A DNA stretch of 64,000 nt from RYN-230 sp963834705. GTDB taxonomy: Bacteria; Actinomycetota; Actinomycetes; Streptosporangiales; Streptosporangiaceae. The stretch's first letter is position 1. Each line of letters opens with the position of its first letter. Both the position numbers and the translations under genes were made by a program. Positions 15,642-25,488 of the stretch are shown here, one piece after another. The notes beneath the pieces are model-generated. The model was not told where the DNA came from and made no database searches. It saw only the letters and a program-made list of their open reading frames with translations. The stretch covers positions 248,001 to 312,000 of the forward strand of contig CAWICV010000002.1 in assembly GCA_963834705.1 (NCBI GenBank), written 5' to 3'.

Positions 15642-18600
15642 ATGCTGGTGGTGATGAGCATGTCGAGCCCCGTGCTGGTCGGCCGGACTGGCCAGCTGTC
15701 CGCGCTCGCCGCCGCGCTGGCCGGGGCGGGCCAAGGTCACCCGGCGACCGTCCTGGTCGGCGGGGAGGCCGGCGTCGGCAAGACCCGGCTGCTGGCCGAG
15801 TTCGCCGCTCAGTCGCGTGGCGACGGCACCCGGGTGCTGGCCGGCGGCTGCCTGGAGCTGGGCCCGGACGGCCTGCCGTTCGCCCCGTTCACCGCCGTGC
15901 TCCGCGAGCTGGTCCGGGACCTGGGCGCGGCCGGTGTCGCCGATCTGCTGCCCGGCGGCGCGACCCGGGAGCTGGCCCGGCTGCTGCCCGAGTTCGGTGA
16001 GCCGGCCGCGGCCGAGGATGCCGGGGAAGCCCGGGCCCGGCTGTTCGAGCAGCTCCTCATCCTGCTCGAACAGCTGGCCGAGATCAGCCCGGTGCTGCTG
16101 GTCATCGAGGACGCGCACTGGGCCGACCGGTCCACCCGGGACCTGCTGGCCTTCCTGATCCGCAACCAGCAGGCGCTGGACGGGCTGCTGATCGTGGTCA
16201 CCTACCGGTCCGACGAGCTGCACCGCACCCACCCGCTGCGCCCGCTGCTGGCTGAGCTGGACCGGGTCGGCTGGGTCCGCCGGATGGAGCTCGGCCGGCT
16301 GTCTCGTCAGGACACCGGCGAGCTGGCCACCCGGCTGCTCGGCCACCAGCCCAGCCCGGACTTGATGAGGGCGGTGTACCGGCGCACCGAGGGGAACCCG
16401 CTGTTCGTCGAGGCGCTGCTGGGCGAGGGTGAGCTCGGCTCCGGACTGCCCGAGTCACTGCGTGACCTGCTGGTGGCCAGCGTGCGCCGGCTGCCCGAGG
16501 AGACCCAGGACGTGGTCCGGGTGGCCAGCGCGGCCGGCGAGCGGACCGGCCATGCGCTGCTGGCCGCGGTCACCGGGCTGGACCTGGCCGGGCTGGCCCG
16601 GGTGCTGCGGCCCGCGGTGGCCGCCAACGTGCTGCTCATCGACGAGGACGGGTTCGTGTTCCGGCACGCGCTGATCCGCGAGGCGATGACCGAGGAACTG
16701 CTCCCCGGCGAGAGCAGCCAGCTGCACAGCCGGTTCGCCGAGGCGATCGCCGCCGACCCCGCGCTGGTGCCGCCCGGCCGCGCCGGGGTCGAGCAGGCGT
16801 ATCACTGGTACGCGGCGCACGACACGGCGCGCGCGCTGGCCAGCGCCTGGACCGCCGCTGCGGAGTTCGGCCACGCGCTGGCCCACGCCGAGCAGCTCGC
16901 CATGCTGTCCCGGGTGCTGGAACTGTGGGACCAGGTCCCCGGGGCGGAGCAGCAGATCGGCGCCAGCCGGCTGGCCGTGCTGGAATCCACCGTCCGGGTG
17001 GCCGAGCTGGCCGGTGAGTTCGATCGCGGGGTCATGCTGGCCAAGGCGGCCCTGCGGGAGATCGACATCGACGCCGAGCCGGTCCGGGCCGCCCTGCTGC
17101 TGCAGGCCCGCGGCCACCTGAGCTACCTGCTCGGCCGCTCCGGCTACACCGACGACCTGCGTGAGGCAGCCCGGCTGGTGCCCGCCGACCCGCCCACCCC
17201 GGCCCGGGCCCGGGTGCTGGAGGCCCTCGCGCACGACATCCATCACCGGGAGAACTGGGACGACGCCGAATTCCTGGCCGGCGCCGAGGAGGCGGTGGCG
17301 GTGGCTAGGCAGGCCGGTGACCCGGCCACCGAAGCGGCCGCGCTGGTCACATTGGCCTGTGCCCAGCCGCTCAGCGAGGAAGCGCAGCTGGCCCGGGAGC
17401 TGCTGGCCGAGGCGCGCGCGGTGGCCACCCGGGCCCGGGCCTACCAGCCGCTGCTCCGCGTGGTGATCACCGAGTCGGACCTGCTGGAAGGGCTGGGCCA
17501 GCACGAGCAGGCCGCCGCGGTGGCCCGGGACGGGGTGCGGACCGCCGCCGAGTACGGACTGGCCCGGACATCTGGCGTGACCCTGGCCGTCAACACGGCC
17601 GAGCCGCTGGTGTCGCTGGGCCGGTGGGATGAGGCCGGTGAGGTCATCGAGCGGGCCCAGCAGCTGATGCCGCCGGTGCTGGCCGGGTCCTCGCTCTGGC
17701 GGCTGTCCGGTGACATGGCGGTGGCCCGCGGCGACCTGGCGGTGGCGGACGAGTGCGTGGCCACGGTCAAGGCGGCGCTGGGCGGCACCCGGTACAAGGA
17801 CGAGCATCAGCTCGCGCTGGCCCGGCTGGAAACCGAGGTGCGGACGGCCCAGGACCAGCCGGCCGAGGCGATGGCCGCGGCCGGTGCGGCGCTGGACCAC
17901 ATCCCGGTGGCGCGCAGCCCCCGGTACGTCTGGCCGCTGCTGGTCGCCGCGGCCCGGGCATGCACCGCCGCGGACCGTGACCCGGCGCTGGCCGGGCAGG
18001 CCAGCGCGCTGCGCGGGCGGCTGCGCGCCGCGGCGGCCGAGCTGGGCATGGTCGGGCTGGCCCAGCGGGCGCACCGGCTGACGTTGGCGGCCGAGATCAT
18101 GCGCGGCGGTTCCCCGCCGGGTGATGCTCTGCCAGGCGGTACTGGCGCCGCCTGGGACGCCGCCACGGCGGCCTGGGAAGCGGTGGGCCAGCCCTACCCG
18201 CTGGCCCTCGCGCTGCACCAGGCGGCCGAGGCCGCGCTGGCCGCGGGCGACCGCGACCACGGCGCGGCCCAGCTGCGCCGGGCCGCCATGCTGGCCCAGG
18301 ACCTGGGCGCCCAGCCGCTGCGGGACGCCGTCGCCCTGCTGGCCCGGCGGGCCCGGGTCCAGCTCGGCGGCAGCCCGGCGGCCGGGGCGGCGGCCAGCGA
18401 GCCGGACCGGCTCGGTCTCACCGCGCGCGAGTTCGAGGTGCTCCGGCTGGTCGCGGCCGGGCAGAGCAACCGGGACATCGCCAGCGAGCTGTTCATCTCG
18501 GTCAAGACGGCCAGCGTGCACGTGTCGAACATCCTGGGCAAGCTCGGGGTGAGCAGCCGCGGCGAAGCCGCCGCCACCGCGCACCGGCTGCGCCTGTTCG

Positions 18601-18659
18601 ACACGTTCCCGGCGGGACCGCCGGAAGCGCCGGCGGCACCGGCCGGGTACGGGCGTTAA
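15642..18659 (+). CDS. LAL-family transcriptional regulator (AAA ATPase with C-terminal LuxR HTH)
   Basis: About 1,005 residues from the ATG at 15642 (GGAAAG site 5 bp upstream); ATGs at 15654 and 15660 are alternatives. An N-terminal AAA_16 ATPase has the Walker A GGEAGVGKT at residues 40-48 and the Walker B VLLVIEDAHWAD. A long alpha-helical TPR-like region follows, and a LuxR/GerE domain closes the protein (about 925-980, LTAREFEVLRLVAAG, then SNRDIASELFISVKT). LAL regulators are ATP- and ligand-dependent activators, often of sugar or secondary-metabolism genes. The target is not evident from the neighbours. Confidence 0.9.
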   Translation: MLVVMSMSSPVLVGRTGQLSALAAALAGAGQGHPATVLVGGEAGVGKTRLLAEFAAQSRGDGTRVLAGGCLELGPDGLPFAPFTAVLRELVRDLGAAGVADLLPGGATRELARLLPEFGEPAAAEDAGEARARLFEQLLILLEQLAEISPVLLVIEDAHWADRSTRDLLAFLIRNQQALDGLLIVVTYRSDELHRTHPLRPLLAELDRVGWVRRMELGRLSRQDTGELATRLLGHQPSPDLMRAVYRRTEGNPLFVEALLGEGELGSGLPESLRDLLVASVRRLPEETQDVVRVASAAGERTGHALLAAVTGLDLAGLARVLRPAVAANVLLIDEDGFVFRHALIREAMTEELLPGESSQLHSRFAEAIAADPALVPPGRAGVEQAYHWYAAHDTARALASAWTAAAEFGHALAHAEQLAMLSRVLELWDQVPGAEQQIGASRLAVLESTVRVAELAGEFDRGVMLAKAALREIDIDAEPVRAALLLQARGHLSYLLGRSGYTDDLREAARLVPADPPTPARARVLEALAHDIHHRENWDDAEFLAGAEEAVAVARQAGDPATEAAALVTLACAQPLSEEAQLARELLAEARAVATRARAYQPLLRVVITESDLLEGLGQHEQAAAVARDGVRTAAEYGLARTSGVTLAVNTAEPLVSLGRWDEAGEVIERAQQLMPPVLAGSSLWRLSGDMAVARGDLAVADECVATVKAALGGTRYKDEHQLALARLETEVRTAQDQPAEAMAAAGAALDHIPVARSPRYVWPLLVAAARACTAADRDPALAGQASALRGRLRAAAAELGMVGLAQRAHRLTLAAEIMRGGSPPGDALPGGTGAAWDAATAAWEAVGQPYPLALALHQAAEAALAAGDRDHGAAQLRRAAMLAQDLGAQPLRDAVALLARRARVQLGGSPAAGAAASEPDRLGLTAREFEVLRLVAAGQSNRDIASELFISVKTASVHVSNILGKLGVSSRGEAAATAHRLRLFDTFPAGPPEAPAAPAGYGR

Positions 18660-18680
18660 GAAAAAAGGGTGCACGCCGGC

Positions 18681-19433
18681 ATGGACGTGCGGTTCGTCGG
18701 CAGCGGTGACGCGTTCGGCAGCGGCGGGCGGGCGCAGACCTGCATCCGGCTGGCCTCCGGCGGCCAGGTGCTGCTGGTGGATTGCGGCGCGACCAGCCTG
18801 GCCGCGCTGAAAGCCCAGCGGCTGGACCCCGGCGAGGTGGCCGCGGTCGCGGTCACCCACCTGCACGGCGACCACTTCGGCGGGCTGCCGTTCCTGATCC
18901 TGGACGGCCAGTTCTCCCGCCGCACGGCGCCGCTGGCGGTGGCCGGCCCGCCCGGGACCGCCGCCCGGCTGGCCGCGGCCATGGAGGCGCTGTTCCCCGG
19001 CTCCAGCCAGGTGCGGCGGCGGTTCCCGGTCGAGGTCACCGAACTGGCCACCGACGGGACGCCGGCCACCGTGGCCGGGGCCACCGTGCGCGGCTGGCAG
19101 GTCGAGCACGCCTGCGGCGCCCCGCCGCTGGCGCTGCGGGTCGAGCTGGGCGGGGTGAGCTTCGGCTACTCCGGCGACACGGAGTGGACCCCGGCGCTGG
19201 CCGAGGCGGCCCGGGACACCCGGCTGTTCGCGGTGGAGGCCTACACGTTCGACCGGCCGGTCCGCTACCACCTGGACTACCAGACGCTGCGCGGGCACCT
19301 GGCCGAACTGCGGGCCGGCCGGATCGTGCTCACCCACATGTCGGCCAGCATGCTGGAGCGGCTGGCCGACGCGGAGCTGGCCGCCCCGGAGTTGGCTGCC
19401 GCCTACGACGGGATGACCGTCCGCCTAGGGTGA
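18681..19433 (+). CDS. MBL-fold metal-dependent hydrolase (RNase Z/ElaC-like group)
   Basis: From the ATG at 18681 (MDVRFVGSGDAFGSGGR), 250 residues; a GTG at 18669 would add four. The metal motif HLHGDH is at 60-65, a second ligand histidine is in VEHACG, the aspartate is in YSGDTEW and the last histidine in LTHMS. The start (FVGSGDAF) and the SGDT motif resemble the RNase Z-like group, but the exosite insertion of real tRNase Z is not visible. A hydrolase of unknown substrate is the safe call. It starts 21 bp after the LAL gene stop. Confidence 0.8.
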   Translation: MDVRFVGSGDAFGSGGRAQTCIRLASGGQVLLVDCGATSLAALKAQRLDPGEVAAVAVTHLHGDHFGGLPFLILDGQFSRRTAPLAVAGPPGTAARLAAAMEALFPGSSQVRRRFPVEVTELATDGTPATVAGATVRGWQVEHACGAPPLALRVELGGVSFGYSGDTEWTPALAEAARDTRLFAVEAYTFDRPVRYHLDYQTLRGHLAELRAGRIVLTHMSASMLERLADAELAAPELAAAYDGMTVRLG

Positions 19434-19460
19434 ATGGAGGAGCGCCGAGCTGGCCGGTGT

Positions 19461-20255
19461 CTAGCGGAGCGCGGCCGGGCTGGTGGCCAGCGCCGCGCTG
19501 GCCGTGTCCCAGTCCGGCAGGGCCGGCGGCGCGCCGCCCAGCGGCGCCCAGAAGTCGGCGCCCGGCGGCGCCTCGGCCCGGATCCGCGCGCCGCCCGCCC
19601 AGGCGGCGGTGAAGCCGAGCCGCCAGGAGTGCAGCAGCGTCCGCCCGGGACCATCCGCCGCGGCTTTGCTGAACAGCGGGTCGCCGTCGATGGGGTGGCC
19701 GGTCCAGGCCAGGTGCACCCGGATCTGATGCCGCCGGCCGGTGACCGGGTGCACTGCGAGCAGCGTGTGCTGCTCGTCGCCGCACACCCGGAGGAACGTG
19801 GTCACCGACGGATAGCTGCGCACGTCCTGGAACTGCGCTTCGGGCGGGACCGACCAGTAGCCGCGGGCCGGGTCGAACGTGATCGCGTCCCGGCTGGCCG
19901 CGATCCGGACCCGGTTCTTCCGGCCCACGCTGAGCGGCAGCTCGATCGTGCCCCGGCCGGGCAGCCCGGCCGACCGGGTGATGGCCAGGTACATCTTGCC
20001 CACCGTGCGCTTGCTGAACTGCCGGGTGAGGTCGCCGTGCAGGCGCAGGTCCTTGGCCAGCAGCACGGCGCCGGAGGTCACCTTGTCGATCCGGTGCGCC
20101 GGGTACAGCGTCTCACCCGCCTCGGCGGCCAGCCGGACCAGATCCGTCTCGTGCCGCTCGCCCATCACCGCGAGCCCGGCCGGCTTGTTCAGCACCAGCG
20201 CGGCGTCGTCCTCATAGCAGACGGCGCCGGCACGGATCTCGGCCCACCGGGTCAC
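19461..20255 (-). CDS. RluA-family pseudouridine synthase
   Basis: GTG start at 20255 preferred (VTRWAEIRAGAV), giving 264 residues; open sequence extends upstream to 20396 but is not family-like. The catalytic block is HRIDKVTSGAVLLAK with the active aspartate; the family norm is HRLDxxTSG. GKMYLAI, the substrate-binding VTGRRHQIRVHL motif and the GDPLF end are also present. There is no S4 domain. It isomerises uridines in rRNA or tRNA; the exact site cannot be inferred. Confidence 0.85.
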   Translation of the reverse strand: MTRWAEIRAGAVCYEDDAALVLNKPAGLAVMGERHETDLVRLAAEAGETLYPAHRIDKVTSGAVLLAKDLRLHGDLTRQFSKRTVGKMYLAITRSAGLPGRGTIELPLSVGRKNRVRIAASRDAITFDPARGYWSVPPEAQFQDVRSYPSVTTFLRVCGDEQHTLLAVHPVTGRRHQIRVHLAWTGHPIDGDPLFSKAAADGPGRTLLHSWRLGFTAAWAGGARIRAEAPPGADFWAPLGGAPPALPDWDTASAALATSPAALR

Positions 20256-20534
20256 CGGCTCACCGTACCGGCCCAGCGCCCGGCGCCGTTTCACCGGCTG
20301 GCCACAGGGGCACAATCCCGCCGTAAAGAATGGCTGGCCGGGAAGCCGGCCTCCGCGAGAGTAAGCAGGCGTTTGGCCTGCCCAGGGCGCTGGCACGCGG
20401 TACGGGGACCGCTCGGTGCCGGGCCCGGTAGTGAAGCGGGAAGGCGAGGCGGGCGGGGAGCATCCAGGACAGCGGAACCGCGACGTGGCGCCTGCGGGCG
20501 CGGATCCGCGGCAACGAGTTACGCGAGGCCCATC

Positions 20535-21840
20535 GTGCGGGAAATCGGGGAATCAGCCCAGCGCCGCGGGCGCTGGTTCGTGCTGCTCGCGGCGGCCGGG
20601 CTGCTGCTTACCGCGTGTACCGGGAGCGGCGGCCAGCCGGCCGGCCGCTGGCCACAGCCCGGCCGGGCACAGCCCGGCGGCCCGGGCGGCCGCCCGCCCG
20701 GACATCACACCGGCCAACGGCAGCAAGCACGTGAGCACGACCGGGGCCATCACGGTCACCTCGGCCAGCGGCCCGATCCGGAGTGTCCAGGTGACCGCGG
20801 GCCACCGCCAGGTGCCGGTCAGCGGGCACCTGAGCACCACCGCAGGTGGCAAGCGGGCCACCTGGCACAGCACCTGGGCCCTGCATACCGCGCAGCGGTA
20901 CACGGTGACCGCGACCGCGGCTGCCGCGGGCGGCAAGACGGTCAGCACGACCAGCACGTTCCGCACCATCACCCCGGCCGGCACGTTCACTACCGAGATC
21001 TATGAGGGATACCGGCAGACGTTCGGCGTCGGCATGCCGATCATTCTGTACTTCAGCCAGCCCATCACCCGGCGGGCCGCGGTCGAGCGCGCGCTCCAGG
21101 TGACCACCTCGAAGCCGGTGTACGGGGCCTGGTACTGGGATGGCGACAAGACGCTGTACTTCCGGCCGGAGAGCTACTGGCCGGCGCACACCACGGTCAG
21201 CTTCGACGGGCACCTGGACGGGGTGGCCGGCGCCAAGGGCATGTACGGCACCGCGGACCTGACCCAGACGTTCCGCATCGGTGGTTCGCTGATCGTCACG
21301 GCCAGCACCGCAATGCATCAAATGCACGTCTACCGGAACGGGCACCTGCTCTACACCTGGCCGATCAGCACCGGCCGGCCCGGCGACGACACCCCCAACG
21401 GCACCTACCTGACCATCGACAAGGCCAATCCGGTGCTGATGACCGGCCCCGGCTACAGCCTGGAGGTGCCCTGGTCGGTCCGGTTCACCTGGAGCGGTGA
21501 CTACCTGCACGACGCGTACTGGTCGGTGGGCGAGCAGGGTTTCACCAACGTGAGCCACGGCTGCGTGAACATGCCGCCCGCCGACGCGCAGACCTATTAC
21601 CAGATGGAGAACCCGGGCGACCCGGTCATGATCACCGGCAGCCCGCTGGCGGGCACCTGGGACAACGGCTGGACGATGTGGTTCCTGTCGTTCAGGAAGC
21701 TGGTCAAGGGCAGCGCGCTGGGCCAGGCGGTGCAGGCCGGCCCGCACGGCAGCCGGTTCGTCAGCCTGTCCTCGGTGCCGGCCTCCACGGCGTCCTATCC
21801 GCTGCAGACGGCGAGGCCAGGCAGCGCCGCCGCGTCCTAG
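20535..21840 (+). CDS. lipoprotein L,D-transpeptidase (YkuD), apparent frameshift after the lipobox
   Basis: Two frames make one protein. From the GTG at 20535, frame A encodes a lipoprotein signal (RRGRWFVLLAAAGLLLTAC, lipid-modified Cys at codon 20616) and a Gly/Pro-rich linker. From about 20690 the homology is in another frame: ITPANGSKHVS, an Ig-like domain (SVQVTAG to STFRTITP), then the YkuD catalytic domain ending at 21840 with the SHGCVNMPPADA motif (catalytic Cys). The shift lies within the low-complexity GCC/GGC tract at about 20630-20700. If real the gene is broken; an indel error is equally possible. The enzyme makes 3-3 peptidoglycan cross-links. Confidence 0.8.
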
Positions 21841-22234
21841 CCGGGCCTGGCTGACCGGGCCCGGTTCCGGCGCCGGCCGGCTGGCACCTGGCCGCACGCT
21901 GATTCGTTACCGGGAATAGTGCCGCCGGTGACTAGCCAGTGCCGCTGGCATGGTGGCGGTAACCTTAGGGTCAAGCGAGGGTACAGTCTAGTTGTCGTGC
22001 AGGTTGTCGTCCGCATCCAGTCCAGCAGCCCTAACGGGCCGGGGTCAGTGGCCCGCGAAAAAGGGCGGCAGGCCCCAGGATGAAATACCCAAAGTGCCTG
22101 CTGCCCGCCCGTTCCACCCGTCACGAAGGGGAATGTTGGGAAGCCAAAACAATTGATCCCGGAGCGGCCGGACGGTATCAGTCCCGCCGTTTCCGCCTCG
22201 GCAAAGCTGCTGTGGCTGTGCCTGCGTCGCCGGA
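21841..22234. other. 394-bp intergenic region, no gene recognised
   Basis: This stretch lies between the L,D-transpeptidase stop and the next lipoprotein gene and is less GC-rich than its surroundings (for example around 22080-22160). I see no convincing coding frame, no tRNA and no clear terminator hairpin. It probably holds the promoter of the downstream lipoprotein gene. A structured leader is possible, but I could not match it to a known riboswitch. Confidence 0.5.
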
Positions 22235-23320
22235 ATGTCCACCTCTGTATCGATCGATCGCGGGTCTGTAGTGGGTAGACGGATAAGCATCCTGCTGGGG
22301 GGCGGTCTGCTGGCCGCACTGGCTGCGGGCTGCTCCAGTGGCGTTGCCTCGGTGGGAGCCCAGCCGCCCCCCGCCGCTACGTCCTCGTCCGGCACGGCGG
22401 ACACGTCAAGCGCGCCGGCCACCTCACCGAGCCCGGCCACGTCGTCCATGCTGCCGCAGTCTGCGGCGGCCGCGACGCAGCCGCTGCCCGCCAGCACCCG
22501 CCGCAACCTGCCGCCCGGCGTCTTTTACCTGCTGGCCGGCCGGGGGCTGGCCAGCCTGAACCTGTGGCAGGTGACCGTGGGCGGCCGGGAACGGCAGCTC
22601 ACCCACAACCGGCGGGGATTCGGCATCGACGCGTTTGACGCGTCCCCGGCCGGGGTCATCCTGGCCGACGGCACCAGCAGCGGCGATGACCTGGCCCGGC
22701 TGACCCCCCAGGGACCCTTGCTGCTGCGCAAGACCGGTGACCAGCCGACCCTGCTGCGCGGCAGTTCGCCGGACATCCGGGACGACGGCATGATCGGCTA
22801 CGTGACCCCGCCCAGCCAATCGGGCGGCACCGGGAAATACTTCGAGATCTGGACCCGGCGTTCCTTCTCCGGGCGCGGCACTGTGCTGCTCAAGCAGCGC
22901 CACCCGCTGGCCGGCCCGGTGTTCGGGCCGCACGGGCAGATCGCCGTCGAAGGCTGGGGCGGCGCGGGCCAGAAGCCCAGCGTGCTCGTCTACGGCGGCG
23001 ACGCGGTGCGGCGGCTGATCACCGGGATCAACGCCATCCCATCCCTGCTGGCCTGGGGCCAGCACGCGCCCGCGCTGGCGCTGGCCTTCCCGGCGCACGC
23101 CGCCGAACTGCTCTTCCTGAACGGGCACCGCCAGTTGCTGCCGGCCGGCTGGCAGCCGCTGGCCTGGAACCCGGCCGGCACCGAGCTGCTCATGCAGTCC
23201 GCCCGGGCGCTGGGCATCTGGTCGATGTCGGCGCCGGGCCGGGTCACCCGGATCGGCCTCAGCACCCCCGGAGTGCAGATCCTGCAGGCGGACTGGCTGA
23301 CCACGAAGGCGCCGCTGTAG
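22235..23320 (+). CDS. lipoprotein with predicted beta-propeller-like domain
   Basis: Up to 361 residues; a GTG at 22271 (VGRRISILLGGG) is an equally plausible start. The lipobox LAALAAGC gives a lipid-modified cysteine, followed by a Ser/Thr/Ala/Pro-rich linker to about residue 85. The outer domain has repeated short beta motifs (TVGGRERQLTHNRRG, LARLTPQGPLLLRK, EIWTRRSFSG, PVFGPHGQIAVEGWG, PLAWNPAGTELLMQ) reminiscent of TolB/WD-like blades. There is no catalytic signature. A surface-exposed actinobacterial lipoprotein of unknown role. Confidence 0.7.
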   Translation: MSTSVSIDRGSVVGRRISILLGGGLLAALAAGCSSGVASVGAQPPPAATSSSGTADTSSAPATSPSPATSSMLPQSAAAATQPLPASTRRNLPPGVFYLLAGRGLASLNLWQVTVGGRERQLTHNRRGFGIDAFDASPAGVILADGTSSGDDLARLTPQGPLLLRKTGDQPTLLRGSSPDIRDDGMIGYVTPPSQSGGTGKYFEIWTRRSFSGRGTVLLKQRHPLAGPVFGPHGQIAVEGWGGAGQKPSVLVYGGDAVRRLITGINAIPSLLAWGQHAPALALAFPAHAAELLFLNGHRQLLPAGWQPLAWNPAGTELLMQSARALGIWSMSAPGRVTRIGLSTPGVQILQADWLTTKAPL

Positions 23321-23382
23321 CCGGGGCATGGGCCGCCCGGCGGCCGCGGAAGAAACCGGACGGCGGGCGGGTTGCCGGCTAT

Positions 23383-24435
23383 GTGATCGATGTACCCCTT
23401 TCCGTGCTCGACCTGTCTCCGGTAGCCGCCGGCACCAACGCCAGCCAGGCGCTGCGGCACACCACCGACCTGGCCCGGCGCACCGAGGAACTCGGCTATC
23501 ACCGGTTCTGGGTGGCCGAGCACCACAACATGCCGGCCATCGCCAGCTCCGCGCCCGCCGTGCTGATCGCGCACCTGGCCGCGGCTACCTCCACCATCCG
23601 GGTCGGCTCCGGTGGGGTGATGCTGCCCAACCACGCCCCGCTGGTGGTCGCGGAGCAGTTCGGCACGCTGCAGGCACTGCACCCGGGCCGGATCGACCTC
23701 GGCATCGGCCGGGCGCCGGGCACCGACCAGCTCACCGCGCTGGCCCTGCGGCGCACCATGGAGGGCCTGTCCGCCGAGGACTTCCCGCAGGAACTGGCCG
23801 ACCTGATCGGGCTGTTCAGCGGCGAGGTGTTCACCGGTGGCGGGCTGCTGCCCGGGCAGCCGGGCGCGCGGCCGCCCATCACCGCGACCCCGGGCCGGGG
23901 TGACATGCCCGCGATCTGGCTGCTCGGCTCCAGCGGGTACAGCGCCCAGCTGGCCGGCCTGCTCGGCCTGCCGTTCTCGTTCGCGCACCACTTCAGCGCG
24001 GCCAACACGGTGCCCGCGCTGGCCCTGTACCGGCAGTACTTCCGGCCCTCGGCGTGGCTCCAGACGCCGTACGCGATGGTCGCGGTCAGCGCGATCTGCG
24101 CGGACAACGACGAGCACGCGCAGTGGCTGTCCGGCCCGGCGGCGCTGTCCTTCCTCCGGCTGCGGGCCGGACGGCCGGAGCCGCTGACCAGCCCCGAGGA
24201 GGCGGCGGCCTACCCGTATACCGAGCAGGAGCGTGAGTTCGCGCGGGAGCGGTTCGCCGCCCAGGCGGTGGGCTCGCCGGAAACGGTCCGCCAGCAGCTG
24301 GCCGGCCTGCTCGACCGGACCCAGGCCGACGAGCTGATGCTGACCACGATGGTCTACGACGTCCGGGACCGGATCCACTCCTTCGAGCTGATCGCGGACA
24401 AGGTGGCCGGCGGCCTGGCCCAGCCCGCTTCTTAA
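23383..24435 (+). CDS. LLM-class flavin-dependent oxidoreductase
   Basis: A 350-residue bacterial luciferase-like (alkanal monooxygenase-like group 1) protein from a GTG start. Characteristic blocks are LSVLDLSPV near the N-terminus, YHRFWVAEHHNMP, RVGSGGVMLPNHAP, IDLGIGRAPG and WLLGSSGYSAQLA. Such enzymes use FMNH2 or F420; this subgroup (MsnO8/YhbW-like) is usually FMN-type. The substrate is unknown. No strong ribosome binding site is seen before the GTG. Confidence 0.85.
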   Translation: MIDVPLSVLDLSPVAAGTNASQALRHTTDLARRTEELGYHRFWVAEHHNMPAIASSAPAVLIAHLAAATSTIRVGSGGVMLPNHAPLVVAEQFGTLQALHPGRIDLGIGRAPGTDQLTALALRRTMEGLSAEDFPQELADLIGLFSGEVFTGGGLLPGQPGARPPITATPGRGDMPAIWLLGSSGYSAQLAGLLGLPFSFAHHFSAANTVPALALYRQYFRPSAWLQTPYAMVAVSAICADNDEHAQWLSGPAALSFLRLRAGRPEPLTSPEEAAAYPYTEQEREFARERFAAQAVGSPETVRQQLAGLLDRTQADELMLTTMVYDVRDRIHSFELIADKVAGGLAQPAS

Positions 24436-24499
24436 CGCCCGCGCCGTGTTAGGTCTCCGCCCCGCCGGGTAGTCAGGGCGAAATTCAAGGAGGGCGGAC

Positions 24500-24904
24500 A
24501 TGGTGGCAGATACCGGTGGTTCGGCCGAGTCAGCGGGAGAGCTGGTCAAAGACCTGACCGAGCAGGTATCCCGGCTGGTTCGCGACGAGCTCAAGCTGGC
24601 CGAGTACGAGATGACCCGCAAGGCCAAGCGGCTGGGCCGCGGGGCCGGGATGTTCGGCGGCAGCGGGCTGATGGCGCTGTACGGCGTCGGCTGCCTGCTG
24701 GCCGCGGCCATCATCGCGCTGGCCCTGGTGGTACCGGCCTGGGCGGCGGCGCTGATCATCGGCGCCGTGCTGCTGGCCGTCGCGGCGGTAGCCGCCCTGG
24801 CCGGCAAGAGCCAGCTGGGCCGGGCCACGCCGCCGCTGCCCGAGCAGGCGACGGCCAGCATCAAGGCGGACGTGGCGGAGATCAAGGAGAGGGCGCACCG
24901 ATGA
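24500..24904 (+). CDS. phage holin family protein (holin-X/PF07332-like)
   Basis: 134 residues, ATG with an AGGAGGG site 8 bp upstream. The N-terminal amphipathic helix (SRLVRDELKLAEYEMTRKAK) is followed by two membrane helices (about 56-78 and 80-100) and a short cytosolic tail. This is the actinobacterial holin-X layout, found with DUF3618 genes in envelope-stress operons rather than in prophages. Its stop overlaps the next start (ATGA, 24901-24904), so the two are translated together. Confidence 0.85.
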   Translation: MVADTGGSAESAGELVKDLTEQVSRLVRDELKLAEYEMTRKAKRLGRGAGMFGGSGLMALYGVGCLLAAAIIALALVVPAWAAALIIGAVLLAVAAVAALAGKSQLGRATPPLPEQATASIKADVAEIKERAHR

Positions 24905-25344
24905 GCGCAGCACAGAGCGGCAGTGGCAGCGGCCCGGGTGCACCCGGCCAGGACGACCCGGCCGCGCTGGTCGAGGACATCAACCGGACCCGGGCGGAAC
25001 TCGGCGACACGGTCGAGGCCCTGGTGGCCAAGGTGGACGTGAAGGCCCAGGCCCGGCAGCGCGCCGCCGAGGTGTCCAATCAGGCCAAGGGGAAACTGCT
25101 GGAGGTCCGGCAGCGGCTGACCGGTCAGTTCACCGGCAAGGCGGAACAGGCCCGGCAGGTCGCGGCGGCCAACGGTAAGACCATGCTCGGCGCCGGTGCG
25201 TCTGGCGGCCAGACCGTGCAGCGCGGAGCGCAGCGGGCCGCCCGTACCGTCAACCAGCACCGGGTGCCGGTCGCGGCCGCGGCCGTCGGGGCGGGCGCGC
25301 TGGTCCTGGTCGGCTGGCTCGTGGTCCGGCGCCGCCGGCGCTGA
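24901..25344 (+). CDS. DUF3618 domain membrane protein
   Basis: 147 residues. The DUF3618 block near residues 20-50 reads DPAALVEDINRTRAELGDTV and is followed by an Ala/Gln/Lys-rich helical region and one C-terminal membrane helix (VAAAAVGAGALVLVGWLVV) with a short Arg-rich end. Overlaps the holin-X gene by four bases. The pair is common in actinomycetes and its molecular role is not established; co-transcription is clear from the overlap. Confidence 0.85.
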   Translation: MSAAQSGSGSGPGAPGQDDPAALVEDINRTRAELGDTVEALVAKVDVKAQARQRAAEVSNQAKGKLLEVRQRLTGQFTGKAEQARQVAAANGKTMLGAGASGGQTVQRGAQRAARTVNQHRVPVAAAAVGAGALVLVGWLVVRRRRR

Positions 25345-25488
25345 CCGTCTGACCGTCTGGCAGGCGGGCTATCAGGAGGGGGACCGGCGGCACCGGGGCG
25401 GTGGCCATGCCCCAGCGCCGCCGGGTCCTAATGCCGACTGGGCACAGTGCGTCCGGGGGGGCGCAGCGTCCGCGCAGCTGGCGCGATA

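Noticed and set aside
16455..19337. A 960-codon minus-strand open frame opposite the LAL regulator
   Set aside because: Its residues are Gly/Arg/Gln-rich with no family motifs. The plus-strand LAL protein has clear ATPase and LuxR motifs throughout. Long antisense frames are expected at this GC content.
21841..22234. Known riboswitch or small RNA in the gap before the lipoprotein gene
   Set aside because: I could not match a conserved aptamer core and no strong stem is apparent. A covariance-model search would be needed.
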